Assembly (NCBI GenBank): GCA_028571685.1
Contig: CM053158.1
Span: forward strand, 50,266,501-50,330,500
Length of the DNA: 64,000 nt
Reading direction: 5' to 3'
From: Heterohyrax brucei
Lineage: Eukaryota; Chordata; Mammalia; Hyracoidea; Procaviidae
Shown: piece by piece, positions 1 to 10,199 of the stretch
Position numbering within the stretch: position 1 is the first letter of the stretch
How the letters are laid out: every line of letters starts with the position of its first letter
Translations under genes and position numbers: made by a program
Notes under the pieces: model-generated
What the model was told of the DNA's origin: nothing
What the model saw: the letters and a program-made list of their open reading frames with translations, nothing else
Databases searched by the model: none

Positions 1-321
1 GACCCCAAGCATCACTCCCAATATGGGATGCAGAACATATTCTTATGGAAAAAACAAGTTATGCCAATTGACCTTGATGCCCCTTGAAACCGTGGTCCCC
101 AGACCCCTGTCCCTGCTACTCTGTCCTTTAAAATGTTGAATTGTTTTTACAAAACCTTTTAGCTTATGGTGTAGTCCAGTTGTGCCAACCTCCCTTTTAC
201 TTCATGCTGTCACTCCCTTCACCTAACTGAATTCCTGTTGTCTGTCTAATCTATGAATAATCCTCTCTCTCTTCCTCCTGACCCTTGTAGTCATCAAAGA
301 GTAATTTCATCTGTGCGTAAG
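1..321 (-). mobile_element. Antisense L1 3' region, left part of the L1 that hosts the RTE
   Basis: The segment parallels the minus-strand L1 copies at about 40740-41010 and 48350-49190 of this window (blocks such as ttatgccaattgacc and gtagtcatcaaagag). It stops at the RTE start near 321, and the same L1 resumes near 4814. It is cut by the window edge on the left. No open frame survives. Confidence 0.8.
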
Positions 322-624
322 CTAGCTTCCAGACTAAGACAGACTAGGAAGAAGGACCCAGCAGTCTACTTCTAAAAGGAATTAGCCAGGGAAAACCTTA
401 ATGAATAGCAGCTGAACATTGTCAGATACGGTGCCGGAAAGTGAGCCCCTGAGGTTGGAAGGCACTTGGAAGACCACTGGGGAAGAGCTGCCTCCTCAAA
501 GTAGAGTCAACCGTGACGACATGGATGGAGTAAGGCCTCTGGAATCTTCATTCATTGGCACAACTCAAATGAGAAGAAACAGCTGCAAACATCCACTAAT
601 AATCGGGACAGAAATATATGAAGT

Positions 625-1495
625 ATGAATCTAGAAAAGCTCGATATTGTCAGAAACAAAGTGGAATGCATAAACATTGACATCCTAGGCATTAATGAGC
701 TGAAATGGACCAAGTTGGGCCATTTTGAATCCGACAATCACATAGTCTACTATGCTATGAACAAAAACTTGAAGAGGAGTGTTGCATTCATCATCAGAAA
801 GAACATTCAAAGATCTGCCCTAAAGTACAATGCTGTCAGTGATAGGATAATATCCATATGCCTACAAGGAAGGCCAGTTAATACAACTATTATTCAAATT
901 TACACACCAACCACTTAGAGCCAAAGATGAGGAAGCTGAAGATTTTTACCAGCTTCTGCAGTCTGAAATTGATTGAACATGCAGTCAGGATGCCTTGATA
1001 ATTACTGATGACTGGAATACAAAAGTTGGAAACAAAGAAGTTAGTAGTTAGAAAATACGGCCTTAGTGATAGAAATAATGACAGAGATCACATGATAGCA
1101 TTTTGCAAGACTAACGACTTTTTCATTGCAAACACCTTTTTTAACCAACACAAATGGCAGCTGTACACATGGACCTCACCAGATGGCATACACAGGAACC
1201 ATATTGATTACATCTGTGGAAAAAGACGATGGAAAGCTCCATATCAGCAATCAGAACAAGACCAGGTGCTGACGGTGGCACAGATCATCAGTTCCTCTTA
1301 CACAAATTCAAATTGAAACTGAAGAAGATTAGAACAAGTCCACGAGAACCAAAGTATGACTTTGAGTATATCCCTCCTGAGTTTAAAGACCATCTCAAGA
1401 ATAGATTTGATGTGTTGATCACAATGACCAAAGACCAGACAAATAGTGGAGTGACATCAAAGATATCATCCATGAAGAGAGCAAGAGGTCATTAA
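625..1495 (+). pseudogene. RTE endonuclease domain, decayed
   Basis: Three overlapping open pieces (625-918, 1008-1316, 1229-1495) cover an exonuclease-endonuclease-phosphatase-type fold. The first carries ILGINELKWT, the RTE version of the core that follows the first catalytic strand. The second carries an NDFFIANTFF ... HKWQLYTW ... IDYI run matching the C-terminal part of the domain. The pieces are in different frames and separated by stops, so no functional enzyme is made. Family assignment rests on these motifs; I could not run a profile search. Confidence 0.8.
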
Positions 1496-1657
1496 AAAGA
1501 CAGGGAAGAAAGAAAAGACCAAATTGAATGTCAGAAGAGACTCTGAAACTTGCTGTTGAATGTCGAGCAGCTAACGCAAAAGGAGGGAATGATGAAGTAA
1601 AAGACCTAAACGGAAGATTTCAAAGAGCAACTTGAGAAGGCAGAGTATTATAATGAC

Positions 1658-1932
1658 ATGTGCAAAGAGCTGGAAATGGAACACCAGAAAGGAAGAACAC
1701 ATTCTGCATTTGTCAAGCTGAAAGAACTCAAGCAAAAATTCAAGCCTCGAGATGCAATAGTGAAGGATTCTACAGGGAAACTATTAAATGACTCAGGGAG
1801 CATCAAAACAAGATGGAAGGAATACACAGAGTCCTTATACCAGAAAGAACTAGGCGATGTTTAGCCATTTGAAGAGGTAGCATATCATCAGGAACCAATG
1901 GTACTGAAGGAAGAAGTCAAAGCTGCATTGAA
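1658..1932 (+). pseudogene. RTE linker between endonuclease and RT, decayed
   Basis: A charged, Lys/Glu-rich open stretch (1658-1864) precedes a block reading VLKEEVKAALK, the conserved start of the RTE reverse-transcriptase region. The reading is then cut at 1932 by the L1 insertion and resumes after 3366 with ALAKNKAPGNDGI. A stop ends the first stretch at 1864, so the region is not translatable as one protein. Confidence 0.75.
1919..1932 (+). repeat. Target-site duplication, left copy
   Basis: The 14 bases AAAGCTGCATTGAA recur at 3352-3365, immediately flanking the L1 at 1933-3351. A perfect 14-bp TSD is typical of L1 integration. Confidence 0.93.
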
Positions 1933-3351
1933 AACCCTCCTACACTGTTGGTGGGGTTGCAAAATGGTCCAGCCTCTTTGGAAGGCAATCTGGCACTTCC
2001 TTAAAAAAATGGATATCGATATACCATTTGACCCAGTAATTCCACTACTTGGAATATATCCTACAGATTCAAGGCCTTTCACACCAACGGACACATGCAC
2101 CAGAATGTTTACCACAGCACAGTCCACAATAGCAAAAAGATAGAATCAACCCAGATGCCCAACAATAGAAGAATGGATAGGTAAACTATGGTACATATAC
2201 TCAATGGAGCACTACGCAATGATAAAGAATAACAATGATTCCAGGAAACATCTCCTAACCTGGTTTCAACTGGAAGACATTATGTTGAGTGAAAGTAGTC
2301 AGCGACAAAGGGACAAATACTTTATGAGACCTCTACGATAAGACCTCAAAAACAGACTTGTGTATAGAAGAAAAGACTCTTTGACAGCTGCAAGGGAGGG
2401 GAGGGAGGGAGAGGGAGGGGGGAGGATTTAGTTTAGATAGTTACTAGAAATCTAGTTGGGAGAAAGCGGTGATAGCACACATTAGAAACAAGAACAACAT
2501 TAAGTGGACTTCAGCATAACTTGAGTAGTCCTTCCATCTTAACTCAATACTGCAAGGATAGAGTAGCTGGGGCAGGGGGTAGGGGACCATGCTCTTAGGC
2601 GAATTCCAGGCCAATTGGCACAACTAGCGTTTTGCTAAGAGAGCTCTCTGCACCCCACATTGGAGAGTGGTGTCTGGGGTCTTGAAAGCTGCCAAGCTGC
2701 CATCCGAGGACACAGCAAATGGTCCCAACTCAGCAGGAATGGATGCTCACCGAGGACCAAAATGACATGCGGTAAAGACAACCGAGAAGACAGAGAGACC
2801 CACAAGAGTGGGTGCCTATATCGACCTGGGACCGGAAGAACCGGATGGTGCCTGGCCACCACCAGTGATAGCCACGATGGAGCTCACAGAGAGGAGTCTC
2901 ACTGGCAACACAAGAATAAAAAGGGGTGCATCATGAGATCTCCACTAAAAGACCTCAGTTGATGGTCCAGAAGTTTTGGGGTTCCTCTGAGAGCATGGCC
3001 CCCGGCCCTGATGCTGCCCTTTCCCATAAATTATAACAAAGGTCCACTCTTTGGACAGGAATGGATTGGACTTAGCAATGCAGAGTGACCACATATTGGA
3101 AGCACTTTGTGGTTCTAAACACCTACAGGATTTCATCTTGCTGACCTCTGGCTGGAGGAAGGGGAATGGACGGAGAGGAGGGGAAAGGAGGCTGTTGGGA
3201 GGATGAGACATGTATGGAGCAGAGAGGAATAGTGTGCAGTCACCGGACAGGGAGAGCAGTGGAAGCTGCATATAGGTGGGCATGTAAATTTATACGTGAA
3301 TGTACATTTTCACTCAGTTATGTTAAATAAAAAATAAAAAAATAAAAAAAA
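1933..3351 (+). mobile_element. 5'-truncated L1 (ORF2 C-terminus, 3' UTR, A-tail) inserted in the RTE
   Basis: The insert begins inside the ORF2 C-terminal domain (LLHCWWGCKMVQPLWKAIW at about 1930-1990, then a run parallel to the L1 ORF2 ends at 56340-56740 and 58640-59050). It continues through a 3' UTR of the same type as 59357-60170 and ends in an A-rich tail (about 3325-3354). A stop at 2141-2143 breaks the coding part. A perfect 14-bp TSD brackets it. Confidence 0.93.
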
Positions 3352-3365
3352 AAAGCTGCATTGAA
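3352..3365 (+). repeat. Target-site duplication, right copy
   Basis: Second copy of AAAGCTGCATTGAA. The first three As merge with the L1 A-tail, after which the RTE sequence resumes. Confidence 0.93.
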
Positions 3366-4800
3366 GGCATTGGCGAAAAACAAAGCTCCAGGAAATGATG
3401 GAATATTAATTGAGATATTTCAACAACAGATATAGTGCTGGAAGTGCTCACTCGTCTATGCCAAGAAATTTGGAGGATAGCTCCCTGGCCTGGAAGAGTT
3501 CCATATTTATGCCCGTTCCAAAGAAAGGTGATCCAACTGAATGTGGAAATTACTGAACAATATAGTTAATGTCACACACAAGTAAAATTCAGCTTAAGAG
3601 CATTCAAAGGTGACTACAACAATGTATTGACAAGAAACTGCAAGAAATTCAAGCTGGGTTCAGAAGAGGATGTGGAACCAGGGATATCATTGCTAATGTC
3701 AGATGGATCTTGGCTGAAAGCAAAGAATACCAGGAAGATGTTTACATGTGTTTTGTTGATATGCAAAAGCATTAGACTGTGTGGATCATACTAAGTTATG
3801 GCTAACATTGCAAAGAATGGGAATTCCAGAACACCTTGTTGTACTCTTAAGGGGTCTGTATATGGATCAAGAGGCAGTCGTGAGAACAGAAAAGGGGACA
3901 CTGCATGGTTTAAAATCAGGAAAGGCGTGCATCAGATTGTATCCTGTCGCCTTACCTTTTTGATCTATATGCTGAGCAAATAATCTGAGAAGCTAGATTC
4001 TACAAAGAAGAACAAGGCATCAGGATTGGAGAACGACTCATTAACAGCCTGAGTTATGGAGATAACATCACCTTACTTGCTGGAAATGAGGAAGATTTGA
4101 CACACTTACTGATGAAGATTAAGGACCACAGCCTTCAGGATGGATTGCTCCTCAACATTAGGAAAGTAAAAATCCTCACAACTGGACCAGTAAGCAGCAT
4201 TGTCATAAATGAAGACAGGACTGAAGTTGTCAAGGATTTCCTTTTACTTGTGTCCACAATCAGCACCCTTGGAAGCAGCAGTCAGGAAATCAAAAGATGT
4301 ATTGCTTTGGGAAAATCTGCTGCAAAGGACCTCTTCAACGTATTCAAAAGTAAGGATGTCACCTTGAAGACTCACTTAAGCCATGGTATTTTCAGTCACA
4401 TCATATGCTTGTGAAATCTGGACCATGAACAAAGAAGACATGAGAATTGATGGTGTTGGAGAAGAATGTTGAATGTATAGTGGACCGCCAAAAGAACAAA
4501 CAAATCTGTTCTGGAAGAGTACAGCCAGAGTGCTCCTTGGAAGCCAAAATGACAAGACTGTGTCTTACATACTTTGGACATGTTGTCAGGAAAGATCAGT
4601 CCCTGGAGAAGGACATCATGCTTGGCAGAGTGGAAGATCAGCAAAAAATAGGAAGACCCTCGATGAGATGGACTGACACAGTGGCCGCAATAATGGGCTT
4701 AAGCATAAAAAAAATTGTGGACATGGCACAAGACCAGGCAGTGTTTCGTTCTGTTGCTCACAGGTTAACTATGAATTGGAACCGACTTGACAGCATCTGA
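3366..4800 (+). pseudogene. RTE reverse transcriptase and C-terminal domain, decayed
   Basis: In order: ALAKNKAPGNDGI (RT entry), FRRGCGTRDIIANVRW near 3660-3710, VYMCFVDMQK near 3740-3770 (first catalytic Asp block), a Y-G-D-N version of the catalytic YADD box near 4054-4068, and MKIKDHSLQDGLLLNIRKVK at 4109-4168. The C-terminal piece 4447-4800 includes RPSMRWTDTVAA, the usual RTE tail. Stops and frameshifts are frequent. With both the Ala and the second Asp of YADD changed, the RT would be inactive even if the frame were open. Confidence 0.85.
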
Positions 4801-4813
4801 CAACAAGTCCATG

Positions 4814-5240
4814 TAATAGTTGTCTTATACAATATTTGCCCTTTTGCAGCTGATTTCACTCAGCATGTCTTTTAGATTATTCCATGTTACGTGATGTTTC
4901 ATAAGATCATTGTTGTTCTTTCTCATTGCATTATGTGTATATCTTATAGTTTGTTTATCCATTTATCTGTAGATGGGCATCTAAGTTGATCCCATCTTTT
5001 TGCTATTGTGGACAGTGCTGCAGTAAACATTAGTGTGCATGTATCTGCCCTTATTTTTGTAGGATATATTCCAAGCAGTGAGATTGCTGCATCATATGGT
5101 ATTTCTAATTTCTAGCTTTTTAAAAAAGTGTCGAATTGCTTTTTGAAGAAGTTATACCATTTTACATTCCCACCAGCAGTGTCGAAGAGTTCCAATCTCT
5201 CCACAGCCTCTCCAACATTTGTTACTTTGTGGTTTTTGGA
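4814..5240 (-). mobile_element. Antisense L1 ORF2 3' region, right part of the RTE host
   Basis: Continues the antisense L1 of 1-321: blocks like gctgatttcactcagcatg and tttatccatttatctg match 41050-41240 and 49230-49390. Relative to those copies, only about 15 bp of L1 appear lost at the RTE insertion point. Confidence 0.82.
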
Positions 5241-5244
5241 TTAG

Positions 5245-5765
5245 TGACAGCTTTGTTGGTGCCTCCCTCACCTTAAAGGCACATTTTGACTGTACTTCTT
5301 GCAAGACAAAGTTGTTCGTTCTTGTGACAATCCATAATCAGTATTGTTCCCCAATACATAATATATTTCAAAGACACCAGTTCTTCATCGTCATTTTTCA
5401 TTATTAAAGCACTTACAGATGAAGATCAAAGACTGTAGCTTCCAGCACGGATTGTATTTCAACATAAGCTAAGCCAAAACAAAAATCCTCACAACTGAAC
5501 CAATAAGCAACAGCATGATAAATGGAAAAAAGATTGAACTTGTCAAGGATTTCGTTTTACTTGGATTCACAGTCAATGCTCATGAGAGCAGCAGTCAAGA
5601 AATCAAACGACATACTGCATTGGTATATCTGCTGCAAAAGACCTCTGTCAAGTATTAAAAAGAAAAGGGGAAAATAAAAAGGCAAAGATGTTACCTTGAG
5701 TATTAAGGTGCACCTGGACTCCAGCCATGATATTTTCAGTCACCTCAAGTGCATACAAAAGGTGA
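5245..5765 (+). mobile_element. RTE fragments, an antisense piece followed by a sense piece
   Basis: 5265-5400 resembles the minus strand of the RTE C-terminal coding region (compare 18970-19080). 5405-5765 is sense and parallels 4105-4440, with blocks such as gatgaagatcaaagac, aaatcctcacaactg and tgatattttcagtcac. The opposite orientation of adjacent pieces suggests two insertions or an inverted 5' end. No open frame. Confidence 0.72.
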
Positions 5766-7441
5766 GCAATGAATAAAAAGATTAAAGAATTCGTTAATGC
5801 TGTATTGCTAAAGCCTTCTAAAATGCTCAATAAATACAGACTGAATAACTAAGAGACAGGGGAGGGCAGGGTGCCATTGGCACCTGGAGGATAGTAGTGA
5901 CCACATGATGTGGAGTCAGTTTTGGAAGCTTCAGCTGGGTTCTTGAATGCTTAGCAGAAAGCAGAATGCGACACTCATCAGTCACCCATCAGTCACCCTG
6001 CTGTCTCATTTGGAACCTTGTCCTAAAGGCAAACTGTGGATGACCATTAAGTAGCAAATCAGTTGCTTATAAAACGGTGAACGGTCTTGATGTGTCTTTG
6101 TACCTGCTGCTCACGTACTGCTCTGTTTCCAGCTCCACTTGTGAATGTCGATAACAACCCTGTTGTTTTCCTCTTTGGACACACACACAACAACAACAGG
6201 AATAGAAAAGGCATCTGTGAGGCCGGTGGCACATACTTATTTGCCTCACTCAGCAGGGCAGTAGCATGACAAAGATCACAGCCAGAGCTGCGGGCTCTGT
6301 GTGTTTTAGCAAAAACCTGTAAACCTGAGTTGCTTTTAACTGGGAAGACTGTCTTTCTTCCTGGCTGTGGATGGCAGCTCTCCTGCACGGGTAGCCTGTG
6401 TTCTCATTTTGTTTATTTATTTATTTCCCTTTGTTCTGCACTTGGTATTCCTCTAGGCTTGTTCTGCTTGCATCTTGCCATCGGGAGCACTGGGAAAGAA
6501 GAAAGGGGAACTGCCTCTCCCCTCAGGCTCCAGCTTCGGAAAATCAAAGCCTTGCGAGGCAGCTCTTCTGTGCCTGCAGCAGGGTCAGTAATTTGTGTAA
6601 TGTTCTCCCTGTCAGCTCAACTGGGCTGATTTCTGCTGTTGTTGAGCAAAGGAATGAAGAGCTGTGTCGTTGCGGCTGCCTTTTTAAGCAGGTGGAGCCG
6701 GCAGCTGTGATCAAAGCGAGGCGCCACACTCGCTGCCAGCAGCCTTCCTTGCTCTTCTGTAAACTGCTCATCGCGGGGCTGGATTTGTCACTGACAAGTG
6801 AGGTGGCTCTGAGAAAAACCCCACCCAGATGCCCTGACAAGGAGTGCAGGGAGAAAAGCATGTGGGAAGCATTCTGAGAACACTGTTGGAATCAAACCAT
6901 AATTAGGCTTTTGTGTCTCATCCTTGGAGGAACATGAAGTGCTCCTCAGCCAGCAGGTTTGGTGCTGTGGAGATTTAGGTTACACTGTCTGTTCCTTTAT
7001 CCAGTAAAATAATACCTCTGAGCCACTGTTTCTTATTCTTATTTTTAGTAATCAGTGATTTTCATAGAGAGTAATTTGACTCTGAGTGGGGCATTTTGGC
7101 AACTCTTCAGTTCTGGTTATAAATGAGTTTTTGCGTATAAATCTTCAGGATAAAGTGAACATAGAATTTTAAAGAGATGTCCAACAAACTAGTTCATTTT
7201 TGAGGGTGACAAACAGTGCACTAAAATATGGAATAGATAGATGGAGCTCTCATTCTGATACCACTCTCCAGGAGACTTATCTTGCGTAAGTGTTTTATCA
7301 AGGACTGGGTCACATGACATGGGACAGCTCCTGCTGTGGTTCTGCTAACAAGGTGTCATCTTCCAGCATTTTGTTTAACTTTCCTATAGTTAATTAACTC
7401 TTGAAATATACTGAGGGTGTGTGTCACTGCTTCTGAGTGGG
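5766..7441. other. Mostly unique sequence; no gene recognised
   Basis: No repeat family is evident. The stretch 6290-6900 is richer in G+C than its surroundings and holds fairly long overlapping open frames on both strands (6398-6877 on +, 6544-6861 on -). Neither has a domain, a splice context or a coding-type composition, so I read it as noncoding. It includes a TCF/LEF-like GATCAAAG at about 6707 and a homeodomain-type TAATTA near 6898. Confidence 0.5.
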
Positions 7442-7690
7442 AGCCAGTGTGGCATAGTGGGTCTGCTAGTCTGGAGTTCTGCCTTTGCCCTGGATTTACC
7501 CTCTAGCCTTGGGCAAGTTTGTAATACCTCTGAGCACTGGGGAAATGTGGAGAGTCATATCTGCTTAGCTCATGTCACTGACTGATGAAAGGATCAGACC
7601 ATACGTATGGAAGTAATTTGAAAACCCTCAAATCTGATGCAAATGTGGATAGTATTACTCTGGGTTTGTGGCTAGCCCTGTGGTCTTAGC
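7442..7690 (+). repeat. MIR SINE
   Basis: The order follows MIR: a tRNA-like head (gccagtgtggcatagtgg), then the core block gccttgggcaagttt, then a 3' part with agcactgggg. It is an ancient mammal-wide SINE and strongly diverged. Confidence 0.7.
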
Positions 7691-7751
7691 TATGTCCTTT
7701 AAATTCTCTAGGCCTCAGTTTCTTCTTCCTTTAGGGTTTTAGATTAGATCT

Positions 7752-7925
7752 GTGTGGTCCCATTTGGTAACCGTAGCCACCTATGGTTATTTTAATTTAA
7801 ATTAGTTAAAAATAAAATAAAAAGTTCAATTCCTCAGGCATACTAGTGACTTTCCGAGAGCTCAGTAGCTATGTGTGGCTCGTGGGTGCCACACTGAACA
7901 GCAGAAACAGAGAGCATGTCTGTTA
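7752..7925 (+). mobile_element. MER5A-like hAT-Charlie DNA transposon remnant
   Basis: Characteristic blocks are present in order: gtaaccgtagccacctatgg, an AT-rich middle (ttatttta...aaataaaa), ttcaattcctcag, and gctcagtagctatgtgtggc. This is the non-autonomous MER5A type found across placental mammals. Orientation is tentative. Confidence 0.72.
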
Positions 7926-8739
7926 TCATGTGAGGTTCTCCCAGCTGCCCTGGGCTCACTGACCTATCCGATTTCTTCAACAAAGTGGCTTATGTCAGCC
8001 CTTAATGGAGAGTTGTCCTTTTAATCCCCCTTGGTATATTTATTCCAGAGACTTTAATGTGCTGAAATCTTAATTCCTTGTTTCCCCTGTGGCTGAGCCC
8101 GAGGCCTTCCTGTGGCATCTTTTACAACCTGTTTGTTAGAAGAGATAATGTTCGTTGTAGGTGATACACTCTGAGGCCCTCAAATAGTTTTACCTGGTTA
8201 TACTTGACCAGAATTTTTCTTCTCTTACTGACTCAACACCAGTGGGTTGTGTTTGTGTATTAAATCTTTAAGTTGGTCTGGTTTTTCAGAAACAAGGCGA
8301 CCTGTTTTCATTTTCCAGGGCACAGGCTGGGTGTTGGGCTCAAACACTGGTGGAGTGATATGACCTTAGCCCGAATGGATCAGGAGCTCCAAACTGGCCC
8401 CCAGAGGTAGATGGAAAATACAAGAAACAGTTCTCTAGGCATGCCTACTTGATGTGGAGACTTGAAATAAACATGTGAGAATTGATGTCCATGTGGCTTT
8501 TAAGACTGGGAGCAGAGGGTGGATATGAGTACTGTGCATTAAGGTTAGTGGACCAGAGCTCCAAACCAGGAAGAAACGGAATTGGTGAAAAGCAAGAATG
8601 GAGCTAGGACCCAGAGTTTCTTCTGGGTATTCAGTGTATGGGTCCTGTCATCACCTTTCAGGGGAACCTTCTCTAAACACTTACAAAAAGTAGAACATCT
8701 TCTGCTACAAGCACTTTTTGACCACCTTTTCACCTTTAT
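7926..8739. other. Unique sequence, nothing recognised
   Basis: No repeat, RNA gene or credible exon was seen. Short open frames at 8545-8763 (-) and 8582-8767 (+) are mutually overlapping and lack any coding signature. Confidence 0.5.
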
Positions 8740-8910
8740 TTTTAGCATAGTTCTTAACAACATCTAGCACCCTGTGTACTCAGTTTTTGTTTATTGTCTC
8801 TCTTTTCTTACATAAAAATAACAAGCTCCATGAGGACAGGATTGTGGTCTGTTTTGTTCAGTGCCTGGGCATGTAGTAGACTTTCAGTGTATTTTTATTG
8901 AATGAATGAA
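8740..8910 (+). repeat. L2 LINE 3' end
   Basis: Shows the L2 tail pattern: acaagctccatgaggacagg, then tctgttttgttcagtgcctgg, then a tattgaatgaatgaa terminus. Ancient and untranslatable. Confidence 0.72.
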
Positions 8911-9177
8911 AAGTGTGGATCTGGATGTAAAAAACTACTCGTGGAAGGCTAGGCACAGATAAGGCAATAATTGATGGAGATTGGGGTGGGCAGGTGAGTT
9001 GTAAGACGCAGAAGGACAGAAAAGGGTTCGAGTGCAGACATCCTGACCTTGGTCTCAGTAAAGGTCCCTGTAGAAGTTGAAGACTGCACACAAGATTGTG
9101 GCGTGTGAGCAGAAACCCCACTTTGCAGAGTTGGATTGTGAGATAAAACACTTCAGAGAAGGGGCCTCAGGATCAAG

Positions 9178-9182
9178 CTGGC
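9178..9182 (+). repeat. Provirus target-site duplication, left copy
   Basis: CTGGC directly precedes the TG of the left LTR and recurs at 16983-16987 directly after the CA of the right LTR. Five bases is the expected ERV-L duplication length. Confidence 0.85.
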
Positions 9183-9631
9183 TGTCGTAGACCGGGTTCT
9201 CTAGAGGAGCAAAGCCAGTGAAATGTACATATAAAAATACATAGAAATCTAATTCAAGGGAATTGCTCCTGCAAGTCTCAGTCTCCGGGTTGAGTATCAG
9301 GCTGGAAGCTTCCTGACTCATGTGATTGCAGGGGCTGATGAACCCAAACTGGCCAGATGACAGGCTGCTGGCTGTGATCACAAGAACCAGAGGTTAGAGG
9401 ATGACAGTTGGATGTAGGATCCAGACAGAGCGAGCCTTTCCAGACGTCTGTATATTAAATGCAGCCCTTACCCTCAAGGAAGCTTCCTTTTCAATGATTG
9501 GCTGCTAACATGGGTCACAGAATGCCTGCCAAGCTGCACCATTATGTAACTGCCAAGTTACGTCATTACGTACTGCCAAACCAGTTACAACCATGGCACA
9601 GCCAGGATGACACACAGCCTCAGCCGTTATA
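9183..9631 (-). repeat. 3' LTR of the ERV-L provirus
   Basis: Aligns with the right LTR through gtgattgcaggggctg, ggccagatg, a cagacagagcgagcc/cagacaaagcaagcc block, and the end acacacagcc. At 449 bp it is shorter than the right LTR because it lacks the (GT)n run and some internal repeat units. The left boundary is fixed by TG plus the TSD; the right boundary by alignment only. Confidence 0.82.
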
Positions 9632-10199
9632 GTTCACCTCGTGTCAGCCTGGCACCTGTGCACATCTCCTTGAACCGTACACAGTCTCTAAGTAAAGACA
9701 GTTACAAGATCAGTTACCCTTGTGCCTATTTATAATACAGCTAACATGCATAAAACTGAACCTGCACTAATGCCATTTATATCTTACATTTTTATTGACA
9801 GTGGGATAGGAGAGGAAAGAAAACAAAAATACCTGCTGCCTGTGTACACACATACACATACAATAAAACAAGGAAGAAATACTCGGTAGTCACAATCCTT
9901 GTTTTACAGCTGTTCACATGGTTCTAACTGATGTTTGGAACTGCCTTCTTCCACTGCACATTCTGTGTACCTTTTGCCGTGAGCATGAACCTCAGTTGGT
10001 TGTGGTTGTATGCCTGATGGGATAATCCAAGCCTTCATTCCTGAAGGGTCCAGGCCATTAGTGGTCATGTTGGAAATGAGTTACTATAATTGACTTTAAT
10101 CACGGGGCTTGGCAGTACTAAAAGATGCCCTAAGGAATCTCCTGTATTCCCAGACATACTTTTTTTTATCTGTGTTATGTAATAACAGTCTGAATTCCC
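9632..10199 (-). other. ERV-L 3' internal region between pol and the 3' LTR
   Basis: Internal proviral sequence with no open frame and no env-like feature. Read on the minus strand it would hold the end of pol and the primer region for plus-strand synthesis. A clear polypurine tract next to the LTR cannot be recognised, presumably through decay. Confidence 0.5.

Larger units (their letters stand above)
322..4813 (+). mobile_element. RTE-type (BovB-like) non-LTR retrotransposon, near full length, interrupted
   Basis: RTE elements encode one protein with an apurinic-type endonuclease followed by reverse transcriptase, and copy themselves by target-primed reverse transcription. Here an endonuclease-like stretch (from 625) is followed by an RT-like stretch (3366-4100) and a C-terminal tail typical of RTE (4447-4800). 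All are broken by stops and frameshifts. The element lies inside an antisense L1 (1-321 and 4814-5240) and is itself split by a 5'-truncated L1 at 1933-3351. Its 5' end shares sequence with the non-autonomous copies near 38300 and 42320. It is a dead copy. Exact ends are uncertain by about 15 bp. Confidence 0.88.

Noticed and set aside
6398-6877. 159-codon plus-strand open frame
   Set aside because: The opposite strand is open over much of the same stretch, there is no domain, no splice context, and the protein composition is ordinary intronic.
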